Assembly: GCA_019722365.1 (NCBI GenBank)
Contig: JADFUC010002295.1
Span: 1,116,001-1,180,000 of the forward strand
DNA: 64,000 nt
Reading direction: 5' to 3'
Source: Lithospermum erythrorhizon
Taxonomy: Eukaryota; Streptophyta; Magnoliopsida; Boraginales; Boraginaceae
Shown: positions 1-10,657 of the stretch, piece after piece
Position numbering within the stretch: position 1 is the stretch's first letter
Layout of the letters: each line of letters starts with the position of its first letter
The notes under the pieces: generated by a model
The model's input: only the letters and a program-made list of their open reading frames with translations
The model's database searches: none
What the model was told of the DNA's origin: nothing
Program-made: the position numbers and the translations under genes

Positions 1-1860
1 GCAGATTAAGTTCTCATGTGGATTTAGTTCCTGAAATAGTAAAATAATTCAAACAAACGTCATTGCGCTCTTGTATATGTTTTTTACTTCACCAATTCAA
101 ACTCGTTTAACTCTATAGTTAAAATCCGAATTTATTTAACCTCTTGTAAAGAAACTCTAGCTAGATACCGCTTGATCAAATGTCTTTGATAATTTTACGC
201 TCTAATTTACATCTACATACATATGTATTTTGGATCAAGCGTAAACTAACACCGACTTGTCAAGTGAAAAATCATTAACAAAATATCTTACTATAAAAGA
301 AAGAAATCAATTAGTCTAGGTCAACAAATTGGAACATATGGGTAGAATGGTTGAATTAGTGGAGTAAGTGAACATGTCGAAATATCATGAATTAATTTCT
401 GGTATTTTCTCAATAGAGTATGATACACCATACTTTCCTTTAAGATATTTAAGTTGAATAACTCCAAGCCGAGGTCTACTGCATTAATACCATGTTGAAC
501 ATAAGAAAGGCATGCTGAAGTAGTATTTGTTCTGAGCAGAAGGAGAGATGTTGGTCCGTTCGAAATATGGTGTTCACAATTCAACTCCTGTTGCGTCAGG
601 TGGATATGTCCCACATCATACCTGAACAACTCATGGACAGACAAAATCAAAGGTGTTGTCATTGAATAGAAAAGCTGAAAAAGCTGAACAAAATGAAAGT
701 AGTAAAGAAACAAGTATATCTGATTTGTAAATTCAAATATCGACTAACATCTTGAGAGGAATAAGAGCATGCTGAAAAACAATGGTCAATGGAAGAGTAG
801 ATAATAATCAAGGAATGAAGCCATATTGACATGACAGTAATTACAAGTAGGGCAAGCAATCTGATTATAGAAGCCTGCCCCAAGCTTTGAGATAAATCGG
901 CCCGGCCTTACGTCCCAGCGATTCCGCCCGCGTTAATGAAGCATTAAATGGAGGTAGGACCTTCAAAAACATTAATAACTAAAAAAAATTGAAAGAGATG
1001 AATATCAAGCGTAAAACAAGATAAAAATGTGTGAGAACGATAGAGATGAGTATGATTTTAGTTTCATCGTTGAAAAAGGACACATGTGGGGCATGGCTCA
1101 TTAATGTCACCCTCAAAACACGGAGTGTGATTTCACTTTCAGCATTGGTGGGCCATGGGTCATTTATTGAAGAAACAAATTCAACGGTTATTGAATCACC
1201 TGGACCAAATTTAATATCCAATGGCTATAATAAATGCAATCAAAGTTTTCATATCTAACGGCTAAGAATGTGTGTGAAATTTTGATCGGACGGCTGAAGT
1301 TCAACCTCAAGAAGACTCTTTTACCAGCTTGCCAATATGAACTTTAAGTGTCGAGAACTAAGTAAGGACTAGTTGGATCTAGATCCATTAGAACTTGAGG
1401 CAAAAGTAAAAAACGCTGGGACTTTAGGACCTATCTTCTAAACGATTTCACTCCAATTTCCATTCACTCTCCTAATTCCTAAAAACGTTAGGAACTAGGA
1501 TTCGGTTTTTTGAACGAATCGAACCGGATCAAACCTAACATGATTCGATTCGACGGGAATATTTTCGAATATTGAATTTGATCCGAACTCGATTAAGATC
1601 GAATCTCGAGGATCCTTCGTCTTAAATTTTTATTTTACATTTTAAACCATAAGTTAGAGTCTTTCCATTAGAAGACTATTATACAGGAGCATGTTCCAGC
1701 CCAATAAAGAGTTGTGAAAGTGATGAAGCTGTGGTGGCAATTCCGTGCGGCGGAGGTTCGAGATCTTTGGTAGAAACGTCCTTATATTGAACAGTTAAGT
1801 AAAACTTATTATCTCCCGACCAGATGAGCCATATTTGAATTTATATGCCGCATTGCTCAA
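1..1860. other. Intergenic, no gene seen
   Basis: I see no supportable gene here. Open frames of up to about 130 codons exist on the minus strand (321-713) but lack any recognisable domain and have AT-driven composition. Around 1,490-1,610 there is a cluster of TTCGG/CGAAT/GAACCGG motifs, the kind found near the ends of plant hAT elements. The stretch at 840-950 is locally GC-richer without a recognisable RNA structure. Confidence 0.5.
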
Positions 1861-1867
1861 GAATAGG

Positions 1868-2490
1868 GGGTGTGACGGACGGATTTCGGATTTGGGGGGG
1901 GCGAGCAGTTCGAATTTTTGTGAAAAAATGCAAAAATCCCGGACCAGGTTATCAATCGGGCCAGGTTATCCCAATCCGGAGTTCGGACGGATTTCCGGGA
2001 TTTCAAATAAAATTTAAACATAATCCATGATTACAATAATCCAAAATTTACAAATAACCATAAAACATTAACAAATTAAATCATAATCAAATATTAAAAA
2101 TAATAAACAACTATTAAACAAATAATCAAAATTCAAAAATTAAAATTAAATTTATTTTTACCAAACTTTTGGAGGACTTTCGGAGGAGAGAAGGAAGGAT
2201 TTGAAGGCGGAGGCCGGAGGTTCTTCTTGGAGATTGTGGTGTTTAGGGGCGTGAAATGTGAAGTAGGGAATCAGGGGAATTAGGGTTGGGTTTTTAGGCA
2301 GAGAATTAGAATTTTAAAAAAAAAATAGTTTTATTAAATAGCAGGATAGGATTATATCAGGTATTTTCAATAAATATCCGGATCGGTCGATTATTTATTT
2401 TTTACGTGTTAAGCGTCGAATCGATTAAGGACGGATTTATATCCGAAAAATCCAACAACGGACCGGCAGTTCGATTTTTCTGATATCCAA
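1868..2490. mobile_element. Possible non-autonomous hAT-like element
   Basis: Two blocks rich in CGGACGGATTT/CCGGA/CAGTTCGA motifs (about 1,868-2,000 and 2,360-2,490) enclose about 350 bp of AT-rich DNA and a purine-rich stretch. Repeated short CCGA/CGGA motifs near both ends are typical of Ac/Ds-like hAT elements. I could not fix terminal inverted repeats or an 8-bp target duplication, so the class is inferred from composition only. Confidence 0.3.
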
Positions 2491-3129
2491 TCGCAGTATG
2501 AGCACGTGAAACCAGAGTGTTAAAAATTTGTGCTGGAAGAGAGCATAGATTTTCCATCCGACATAGTCTTGGTCCCGTCACTGTCGTATCTTTAGGAATT
2601 AAGGCTCTGATTCCAATTTCAATCCCAATTCTAAATTCTCCTGAAAGTGCTCAACTCTCAAGTCTACCCCCTAGCACTCCTCCCATTATTATGTCACAAT
2701 TATTATTTGTCCCTACTCATGCTCCACCAACCATAATTGTTTCCTCATATTTCTCCAAGATTAATGAGGAAAAAAATCACTAAAAAGTAATTCGGCTGAT
2801 TGTTTTAGCTTGAGCTTTAAATTGAGCTTTTGATTATTAATTATTTATTATTAAAAAATATAAAATTTATATAGTGGTTATCTTTAAAATACTTGCTCAT
2901 ATTATTTTTAATTTTTTTAATAATATAAATAAATAGTAATTGAAAATTAAAGATTTATCTCGATATGTGAGAAAATCAATTAAAATAAATTGAAAGGAGT
3001 ATGCATTTATTTGTCTGTTTCAAATAAGAGATGTATATCATTAATGTTGGATATATGAGGTCTTATATCGTTTATTTTGATCTGTTCAGCGTTAGACCTT
3101 TGGTTAGTTCATACTTGATATTGGGAGGT

Positions 3130-3330
3130 TATCCCGAATGTCTTGCTCCGAGGCGGTCATTAGCCACCCATCTGACACCCGTCAAAAGCGGGTAACACTT
3201 GCCATGACAGCGAAACGCGACCACGGATTGGCCAACAATTGCTGCTAACGCGGGGATCGAACCAGCCGTCTTGTGAGGCGCCATGAACGGCAGAGTAATA
3301 AGTTGATATATAGTGGACACTTTATTTATT
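3130..3330 (-). repeat. SINE-like piece with tRNA B-box
   Basis: Read on the minus strand, this GC-rich island contains GGTTCGATCCC (near 3,250-3,262), a perfect match to the internal RNA polymerase III B-box. A gene-like body of about 130 bp follows it, unlike the AT-rich flanks. A weak A-box candidate lies about 35 nt upstream. It does not fold into a full tRNA that I can see. A tRNA-derived SINE fragment is the best reading; chance is possible. Confidence 0.35.
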
Positions 3331-3374
3331 TGAATGTATGAGCGGTTTATCTTCAAATTACTACAGTATATCTT

Positions 3375-3572
3375 CTAGTTCAAATGATTGTTTAAATGAA
3401 AAATATTATATTAAGGGATAATGAAAAGCATTATTGGGATTGTAAAACGATACATTAAAAATGTGAAAAGCTACATTGGATTCTAATTAGGTATATTAAA
3501 AATGCAAACAATCGACTATTGTGAAAAAATAAATTTTTTCTAAATGATCATGTATTTTGAGACAGAGGAAAT
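3375..3572. mobile_element. MITE, family A copy 1
   Basis: About 200 bp, starting with a TTCAAATGATTGTTTA-like end and closing with AATGATCATGTATTTTGAGA. Inside are several near-repeats of 'attgtaaaa.gctacatt'. The same internal words occur in the same order at 39,450-39,636 and 42,840-42,990, and on the opposite strand at about 49,150-49,345. This shows a small dispersed family. The ends resemble Stowaway MITEs, but the TIRs here are worn. Confidence 0.55.
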
Positions 3573-3589
3573 ATAAAAATACGAATAAG

Positions 3590-3906
3590 GGTTGTGTTTC
3601 TTTCGTTTCATGTATTAATTCTTAAGTATCATTTTTCTCTAAAAATCTAAAATTTAGACAAGTATCTTTTTAATTAATAATTCAGCGCTCTTAATTGATA
3701 GCCATGAGTTAATAAGAGATGCTAACAAATTAAATAATAATATATTTTTATGTTGACCTATTGTTATTATTATTATTATTATAATAGGTGGTTAAATAAT
3801 TATATACTTTGTGTAAGTGTATTATTATTATTACTATTTATTATTATGTAGAACTATTATTATTATTGTATAATATGTGATTAAATAATCATATACTTGG
3901 TGTAGA

Positions 3907-3946
<40 letters not shown>

Positions 3947-4700
3947 TTATTGTGTGTGTGTGTGTGTGTGTGTGTTATTTAATTCCCTAAAGATATGAAT
4001 TTACATATTGAGATCCAAAAAATTCTGCTTTTAAATCATACTGATTAAGCCGACATAAAAGCAAATGATGGTGATATTATATTGATAGTCAGATTCGTCG
4101 ATACTCATTTAGTTGAAAGGACATCGAATTATTAAAAGAAGTAATATTTAATAACTACATGTGCATTCCGATTTGGTATGGATGATATAATAACTAGCAT
4201 TATATTCGTGAATATGATTACAAATGTCACATTCGTGGATATGATTACAAATGTCATATTCATGGATATTTTGCACAATTTGCAGCTGATAAATTAATAT
4301 GTAGCATATCTTTATATGCTTTTAGTAGTATTATTGTTATTATTATTATTATTATTATTATCTCTTTGAATCATAATAGATGTTAATTACTAATTATTTT
4401 AGTTTCGGTTAACAAATAATGACAAGTCATATCACAGTATTAGGATTTTAATAAATTATTTCTTGGTACCAATATACAAAATTGAAAAACCTTTGAATAT
4501 CACAGCTTGTTTGTATGTAATGCAAGTATCAAATTTTTCTTCGTTTTAACATCGTAAAGTAAAACATACAAGGTGGAATATCAGCATTTCATAATATTAT
4601 CATTAGTCTTTTCTTTCGAATTAAACATAAAAAATATGTCGATTGTGTAATGGAGTATTATCGCTTGCGTTTTCTTTACTAATTATGTAAAATTAATGAA
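3590..4700 (+). repeat. Dispersed repeat R1, copy 1
   Basis: About 1.1 kb that is clearly homologous, in inverted orientation, to 50,570-52,150. Shared blocks in the same order include GTTGTGTTTCTT, the TATTATTATT microsatellites, TTATTTAATTCCCTAAAGAT, the 'attcgtggata' block, and ATCACAGTATTAGGATT. No coding capacity is visible. It contains the empty site matching the MITE insertion in copy 2. The class is unknown; a non-autonomous transposon is possible. I see no LTRs or TIRs. Confidence 0.75.
3908..3975. repeat. Compound microsatellite (ATT)n-(TG)n
   Basis: An ATT tract (3,908-3,945) followed by a TG tract (3,951-3,975) inside R1. Shorter ATT tracts occur at about 3,762-3,783, 3,822-3,835 and 4,329-4,361. 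The matching place in the inverted R1 copy has a shorter (AC)n plus (ATA)n tract. Confidence 0.9.
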
Positions 4701-5061
4701 ATCGTCATAACGGTCCATTCGAGATCATTATCTTGAATATCGCCCAGAAGTTAATCGTTGAATGTATGTTGTTATGTAATACACGAGTATGAAGAAACTA
4801 AGCTGATCCACCCAACTCATCTTTCTTGGATGTACTGAACATCAATAATGTGCGTTTCCTTTCCTAAAATGTATCTAACTTTTTTGTTTAGCAAAATAAT
4901 TGCTATTTAGTATAAAATATAACTCTATGACTTAAAAGTAGAATTGTGAACAACTCGTGAATTCAATTATTCCGTAACATGTAAGTTTAACTTGTGAACC
5001 TTTAGATCACCCGTCATCGAAAATAATCAATACAATAGTATTTGGTTAAACCATATTGAAA

Positions 5062-5149
5062 TACTACCTCCAATCCAAAATGACGGTCATTTTTGAAAAA
5101 TTCTACCTTAATTTCAAAAAATGACAGTCATTTTGAATTGGAGGGAGTA
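5062..5149. mobile_element. Short Stowaway-like MITE hairpin
   Basis: A near-perfect palindrome of about 88 bp. It begins TACTACCTCCAATCCAAAAT and ends with the inverse ATTTTGAATTGGAGGGAGTA. The TA at each end is the expected Stowaway (Tc1/mariner-type) target duplication, and the arms carry the CTCCCTCC-like terminus. It is very short, so it is either an internal-deletion derivative or two abutting ends. Confidence 0.65.
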
Positions 5150-5269
5150 AGACAATTTTAAACTTTAATAATTAAAAACTAAAATATTATAGGGTACAAA
5201 TTAAAATGGTACAATAAGGGTAGATGAGATTGACAATGGTAGGTGTAGAGTACGTGATGAGGCACGAGC

Positions 5270-5480
5270 CACTGAACTGTCGGTGGGTCGAGCTCGGCTC
5301 GGTGGACGTCGAACCTTAGGTTCGATTTGGCTCGAAATAGCCGAATATTTATTTTTGTTATTCTGCTCGGGTTCGAGGCATTTTTTGAGGTTAATATTCG
5401 ATTCAATTCGGTTCGAAATTTGTCGAACGGTTCGAACATGTTCGGTTCGAAAAACCTGCTTGACAAAAGTTACAATATTC
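5270..5480. mobile_element. hAT-like subterminal motif cluster
   Basis: A GC-richer block crowded with GGCTCG, GGTTCGA, TTCGATT and TCGAA words, in both orientations, set in AT-rich DNA. Blocks of this kind mark the ends of plant Ac-like hAT elements. No terminal inverted repeats or target duplication could be fixed. Open frames across it are products of the repeated motif, not a gene. Confidence 0.3.
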
Positions 5481-6850
5481 AATATAATTAAAATGTTTAA
5501 GTAAAATCAAAAGTCAAATTCCCAATTCAATTAAACTCAAAAGTCAAAATCTACAGGTTTATAAACACGGTAAAACAAACGTCCAATATAATTATATAAA
5601 CAAGTTATAATTAAATGGCGGGTTATTCTAAATTTGCAAATATGATTAAAATAAACAAAAAAAAATCTAAATTCGACACTTCCAACCTAACATAAATCAC
5701 AAAGTTAGTACAATTTTACCAACTCACAAAAGATAAACACTAACATGCGTACTCAAATCGAAACCTAAATCGATGCTGAAACATGCGTACAAAAATCATG
5801 ATCCAAATCGAATATGACGGTCAACCACTTATTGAAGCCATCGATACCAAACTATCAAACGTCAAAACTATTAGAAGGGGGGGAGGATGGGGAATAAGGA
5901 AAATAAGGTTAATGATTTGTTTGTTTTGAGGGAAATCATGGGGAATTTATTATTTTTTCTTGTTTGGAAACTCAAATACTTAATTTACCTAGGAAAATAA
6001 ATTACATGATTCTCCTATTTTCTTTGTCTATTTTAACGTTTTGTCGTTCATGATGCTTCGTGCTTGAAATTATTTGTGTAAACAACCAATTTCAGTTGTC
6101 TTGTAGTTCGCGCCGATTACCTTCACTTTAGATTAATTTTTAAATATTTCTCACTTTCTCACTGAGTGCTTTTCCAATCCAGCTTGTCGCGTAAGGGTTG
6201 AGGGTTGCTATATCTTATGGGTACCCAGGTTTTCTTTAATGGATCAACATTAATGGGCCAGAAGCCGAGCAGTTAAATTTCCGGTTAAACGATAATGATT
6301 AACGTTCGACTCGACTTATCTGCATCTCCAATCAATATTTAAGCAGAATCTTTCAGTCCGAATTTTTAACGTTCATTTACGGCCATAAGTAGGCGGCTTT
6401 ATGATAGAGTCAACAAAAAGCCATCATAGTAATTACTCCCACCAGTAATAAATAATTATTAATTAAGATTCTTATGAATATGGTAAAAAATCACAAAAGA
6501 CAGTAATATAATACAAAAGTTATTAAACTTTTTTTTTATCATTTTGTGTATATACACACATGCCCTAAACAATTTCAGACGTGCCCTTTTTTAATAATTG
6601 AATAAAATAAAAAGATTTATATACCCTTTTGTTGACATTGTTAAATAAGTTCAAAGATTTAAGCATTTTGTAATTATTCCATTTATAGCTTTGAACATGA
6701 GGTGATAAAAAAACATCTAAAAAATAATAACTCGTAATATTATTATTGTAAGTACTCGAACCCTTATTACAAGCTATACTACCCTTTTTGAAACCAATTG
6801 AGTTGGTTCATTTTTTGTATAAAAAATTATTGAGGAGGGGGATTAAGAAA

Positions 6851-9800
6851 ATGGGTTCTTTTGGGATGCTTGCTAGGAGGGCTGTGTTGACAGAAACTCC
6901 AGTTATGGTTCAGGTATATAGTAATTTCTTTGGGTGATGAATTTGTTTGTTTGTTTGTTTCTTGTTTGATTGTTAGATGTTTGAAAAAATGTTTCTTGAA
7001 ATATGCAGATGCAACAGTTGATAGGGGGTGTTAAAGATTGTATATCTCTAGCTCAGGTTTGTGTACTTTCTTCAAGGTTTATGTGATATGGAGCAAAACT
7101 TGTTTGTATCAATTTTATGTATGTGGCCCTTTAATTTATATGGATAAATGAGCAATTATAAACTGTACCATTTCAAGAACTTTTGGGGAAAGGAGATTGT
7201 ATAAGATAATTGTAGATATGTTTGGATTTGTTTAATATTGATTCTGTTGTTATCAAGATTAAAGCTTTTGCGAATCCGAGGTGATGTTTAGTTCAATATT
7301 ACACTGATCTTTTTTGCATTTCAATAATGAACACCAATATGTTGTTTAAATATGTTTCCAAGAACACTGATCATTTTTTGCATTTCAATAATGTGGCTAA
7401 CAATTTGGGGAAAAGGCAGTAGCAGTAACGTTTGAATTGGTGTTCCAATTATTTCGAATGTGCTGGCTGAAGTTTCTAAATCAAAATTGAGCTAATATAA
7501 ACTGATGCAAGGGCATTGAACCAAATAGTACTTCATAGACTCTGTTTGATGCACTTATATATTTCCACTTGATCTGATGATGCTCACCTTCTTAGTAATA
7601 GTAGAGACATGAGTTCTGTTAAATTTTTATTTGTAATCAAGGTTTATAATTATAAAAGTGTGTTGTCGATACAAAAGCATGCTTTCTGGATTCTGGAGGT
7701 ATTTCATTCATGTCATCATATTTATCCGCTTTTGAAAGCTCTGCCATTCTTCCGCGTTTCTTCCACTTTTGTGTTTTTAAGCTATTTCCTGTTTTGCTCC
7801 TTAGTGCTTAAATGAAAAAAAAACCAAAGACATTTTATTTTCAGTTTTATTGACATTACTTGCACTGTATGCTGCTATGTGAGCTCTAAAAGTAATCTGT
7901 AACGGTCTGGATCAAAAATGGAATTGAGCTTGATAATTATTCCCTATGATGTTACATGTAGGGGGTCGTGCATTGGCAACCACCAAAAAAAGCCCTTGAC
8001 AAGGTGAAAGAACTTGTTTGGGAGCCATCCGTTAGTCGTTATGGTGCTGATGAAGGTCTTCCTGAACTCAGAGAGGCACTATTGAAAAAGGTGGGTCACT
8101 CGAAGTTGTGATACATTATTTTCAGATTCTCCTCATTGACTATGTTGCATGATTTGGTTATATTCGGGCCTCAAGGAGTAATCTGAATTGACGAGGCTTA
8201 ATGTTCTGATACCCGTTTGCAGTTAAGCAATGAAAACAATTTGCAGAAGTCGTCAGTCATGGTCACAGCTGGAGCGAATCAGGTAATCAGATCAACAGCT
8301 ACCTCTTGCAGTTCTTTCTTTCGAAGAGTGGGTCAGGTTCAGAGGCTTATTTTATCTAATCTAATAATATTGTAATAATTTATTGTTTTGAATCCGATCT
8401 CTTATTATCATTTTGTATTGTAGATACATAGGTTAATCACATCCGTATTACATGTTTGTCTTATTAGTTTCTTTTGTTGCAGGCATTTGTGAATACTGTC
8501 CTCACACTGTGTGATGCTGGGGATTCTGTTGTGATGTTTGCGCCATACTATTTCAATGCATACATGTCATTCCAAATGACTGGTGTTACAGACATTCTTG
8601 TCGGTCCTGGTGACCCAAAGACTCTCCACCCAGATGCAGGTCATTTAGAATTTCTTTTACTTCTGAAACGATGATTAATACCATAATATCAAATACAAAA
8701 TATGTTTTGGAGCATCATAATACCAATATCCGTTGCTTACTATTGTTAAATTATAAATAAATGACTAATTTTGTTTGCTAAAACTTTGCAATGTTCTATG
8801 TGTTTTCAGACTGGCTAGAGAGGATACTACGGGAAACAAAACCAACCCCTAAACTAGTAACTGTTGTAAATCCTGGCAACCCATCTGGAACCTACATTCC
8901 CGAGCCACTTCTCAAGGTTTCTAAATCTGCCCTTTTATTGTTCTGGTGATATTGTATTACATTCTTGACGTCAAGATGTATGCAATCTGACTTTATTTAT
9001 GATTTCTGTCTAGTAGAAAATATCAGATCTCTGTACAGAAGCTGGATGTTGGCTCGTGGTTGATAATACATATGAGTAAGTCTCAATCCTCATGCTGAAT
9101 GATATATTCCTTTGCAAATAGAGTTGTTAACCCGTCTTCTGAATTTTCAAGATGTAATTATTTGTTATTTCCTCTCCTGGAAAGATGAAGAGTATCAGAA
9201 ACCATGAATCATTGATTAGAGATTATTAACAGTATTGCAGACTTGTCTGAATAACTTGATTGATATTCCTATGTTCCACACTTTCTCTTGTATTGCTGCT
9301 AACAAGTGTGAAATAATACTAACAAATGTTTTTTAATGTACAATACCTGTGAAGCATTTCCATCAGAGTGACATATTCTTGTGCAGGTACTTCATGTATG
9401 ATGGACGGAAACATACATGTATAGAGGGCAATCACATTGTGAATTTATTTTCCTTTTCTAAAGCTTATGGGATGATGGGATGGCGTGTTGGTTATGTAAG
9501 TTAATCTCCATAAACCTTCCAGGATTCTACGATGTTGGCTAGAAACTTCTAATATTTATGCCTTCCTCAGAAATTAAGGCCATTGTATATTCTTTATATA
9601 CCAACTCTCCATTTTGTATAAGCGAACTCTATATTGTTAGATTTATAACTACATTTGTTGGATTTCTTAGTAGTCCTCTATGTTTGTAGGAAATTACATA
9701 ATTTTATCCTTGCAGATTGCATACCCCTCAGAAGTTGAAGGCTTAGCAAGTCAGCTTCTCAAAGTTCAAGATAACATACCCATATGTGCATCTATAATCT

Positions 9801-10165
9801 CACAGAGACTAGCTCTTCACTCATTGGAAGTGGGGCCTGAGTGGGTGCTTGATCAAGTGAAAGATCTCGTCAAGAGCCGAGAACTTGTTAAAGAAGCACT
9901 GTCACCATTAGGGGAAGACGCAGTTAAAGGAGGAGAAGGGGCAATCTACTTGTGGGCTAAGCTTCCTGATAAATTTGGAGATGACTTTGAAGTGGTTCGC
10001 TGGCTAGCTCAAAAGCATAAAATAGCTTTAATCCCAGGAAGTGCATGCGGCTGCCCAGGCCATGTTCGGATTGCATTTGGTGGTTTGGTCGAGGATGATT
10101 GTCGTCGTGCTTCAGAGAGGCTGAGGAGAGGGTTGGAAGAACTTTTGAAAGATGGAATGGTCTAG
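6851..10165 (+). CDS. VAS1: VAS1/ISS1-like aromatic aminotransferase
   Basis: A pyridoxal-phosphate aminotransferase of fold type I, most like Arabidopsis ISS1/VAS1. That enzyme converts indole-3-pyruvate back to tryptophan with methionine as amino donor, lowering auxin and ethylene precursors in the cytosol. Nine exons join in frame: 6851-6913, 7009-7056, 7962-8090, 8223-8282, 8483-8639, 8810-8916, 9017-9075, 9387-9495 and 9716-10165, giving 393 residues, the usual length of this family. The first ATG opens MGSFGMLARR, as in the family. Visible cofactor residues are the NPGNPSG loop (173-179, Asn176), Asp204 and Tyr207 (VDNTY), the Schiff-base Lys233 in SFSKAYG, and substrate-carboxylate Arg362 in GHVRIAFGG. 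No plastid transit peptide is evident. Intron 2 is long (905 bp). Exon 7 uses the second of two adjacent TAG acceptors; the first would add an in-frame stop. No disabling change was seen. It converges on the ABCG gene. Confidence 0.93.
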
Positions 10166-10657
10166 TGATTTTTGGCAGGGCCGATACAATAGGACACAAA
10201 CCATTTTATATTCAAAGATTGTGATGGATAAAAAAACTATCCTTCTCTTATTCATATAGCAACTTCCCATGATGTTGCATGGAAGTATGGTACCGAATGT
10301 GTAGAATAACTCTTATTGTGGCACAGTTGCTAGATTGACAATATAATCTGCTGTGTTGTTGAAGTAAGAACGGTTCTTAAATTATTTTGTGGCCACATTC
10401 ATTTTTGTAACATATAGTACATGTTTCTTTGTTATCATCTAATCTTGAAAGTAATCCAAAAGGCGAAAACGTCAATTGAAAATAACTAGAGGAAATACTC
10501 TTAAATGGGAAGAAATCTTAATAAATCAAGAAAAATTCATTAATTAATAGCAACAAGTCTATATTAGGAAGAAAAGAAAGGAGCACTTCTATTTGTTAAC
10601 TATGAGACTAATTCCTTTGTTGAGAATGTATCTGAATATGCACTAATAACCAAAGCT
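10166..10657. other. Convergent intergenic spacer (two 3' ends)
   Basis: A spacer of 492 bp between the stop codons of the plus-strand aminotransferase and the minus-strand transporter. It must hold the 3' UTRs and polyadenylation sites of both. The DNA is AT-rich with several AATAAA-like words, none clearly decisive. No further gene is seen. Confidence 0.6.

Larger units (their letters stand above)
4701..6850. other. Intergenic upstream of VAS1-like gene
   Basis: No gene is seen. It contains the MITE hairpin at 5,062-5,149 and a TTCGG-rich block at 5,280-5,470 (annotated separately). The remainder is AT-rich. I could not assign a TATA box for the aminotransferase gene with confidence. Confidence 0.5.

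Noticed and set aside
321..713. 130-codon open frame, minus strand
   Set aside because: No domain, no start context and an AT-rich composition that fits chance. No splice partners were found.
979..1258. Overlapping open frames on both strands
   Set aside because: Both strands open across the same bases and neither resembles a protein; probably a repeat fragment.
7609..7815. 68-codon open frame inside VAS1 intron 2
   Set aside because: Lies wholly in an intron and has no recognisable sequence.
9957..10199. Minus-strand open frame over the aminotransferase 3' end
   Set aside because: Antisense shadow of VAS1-like exon 9.
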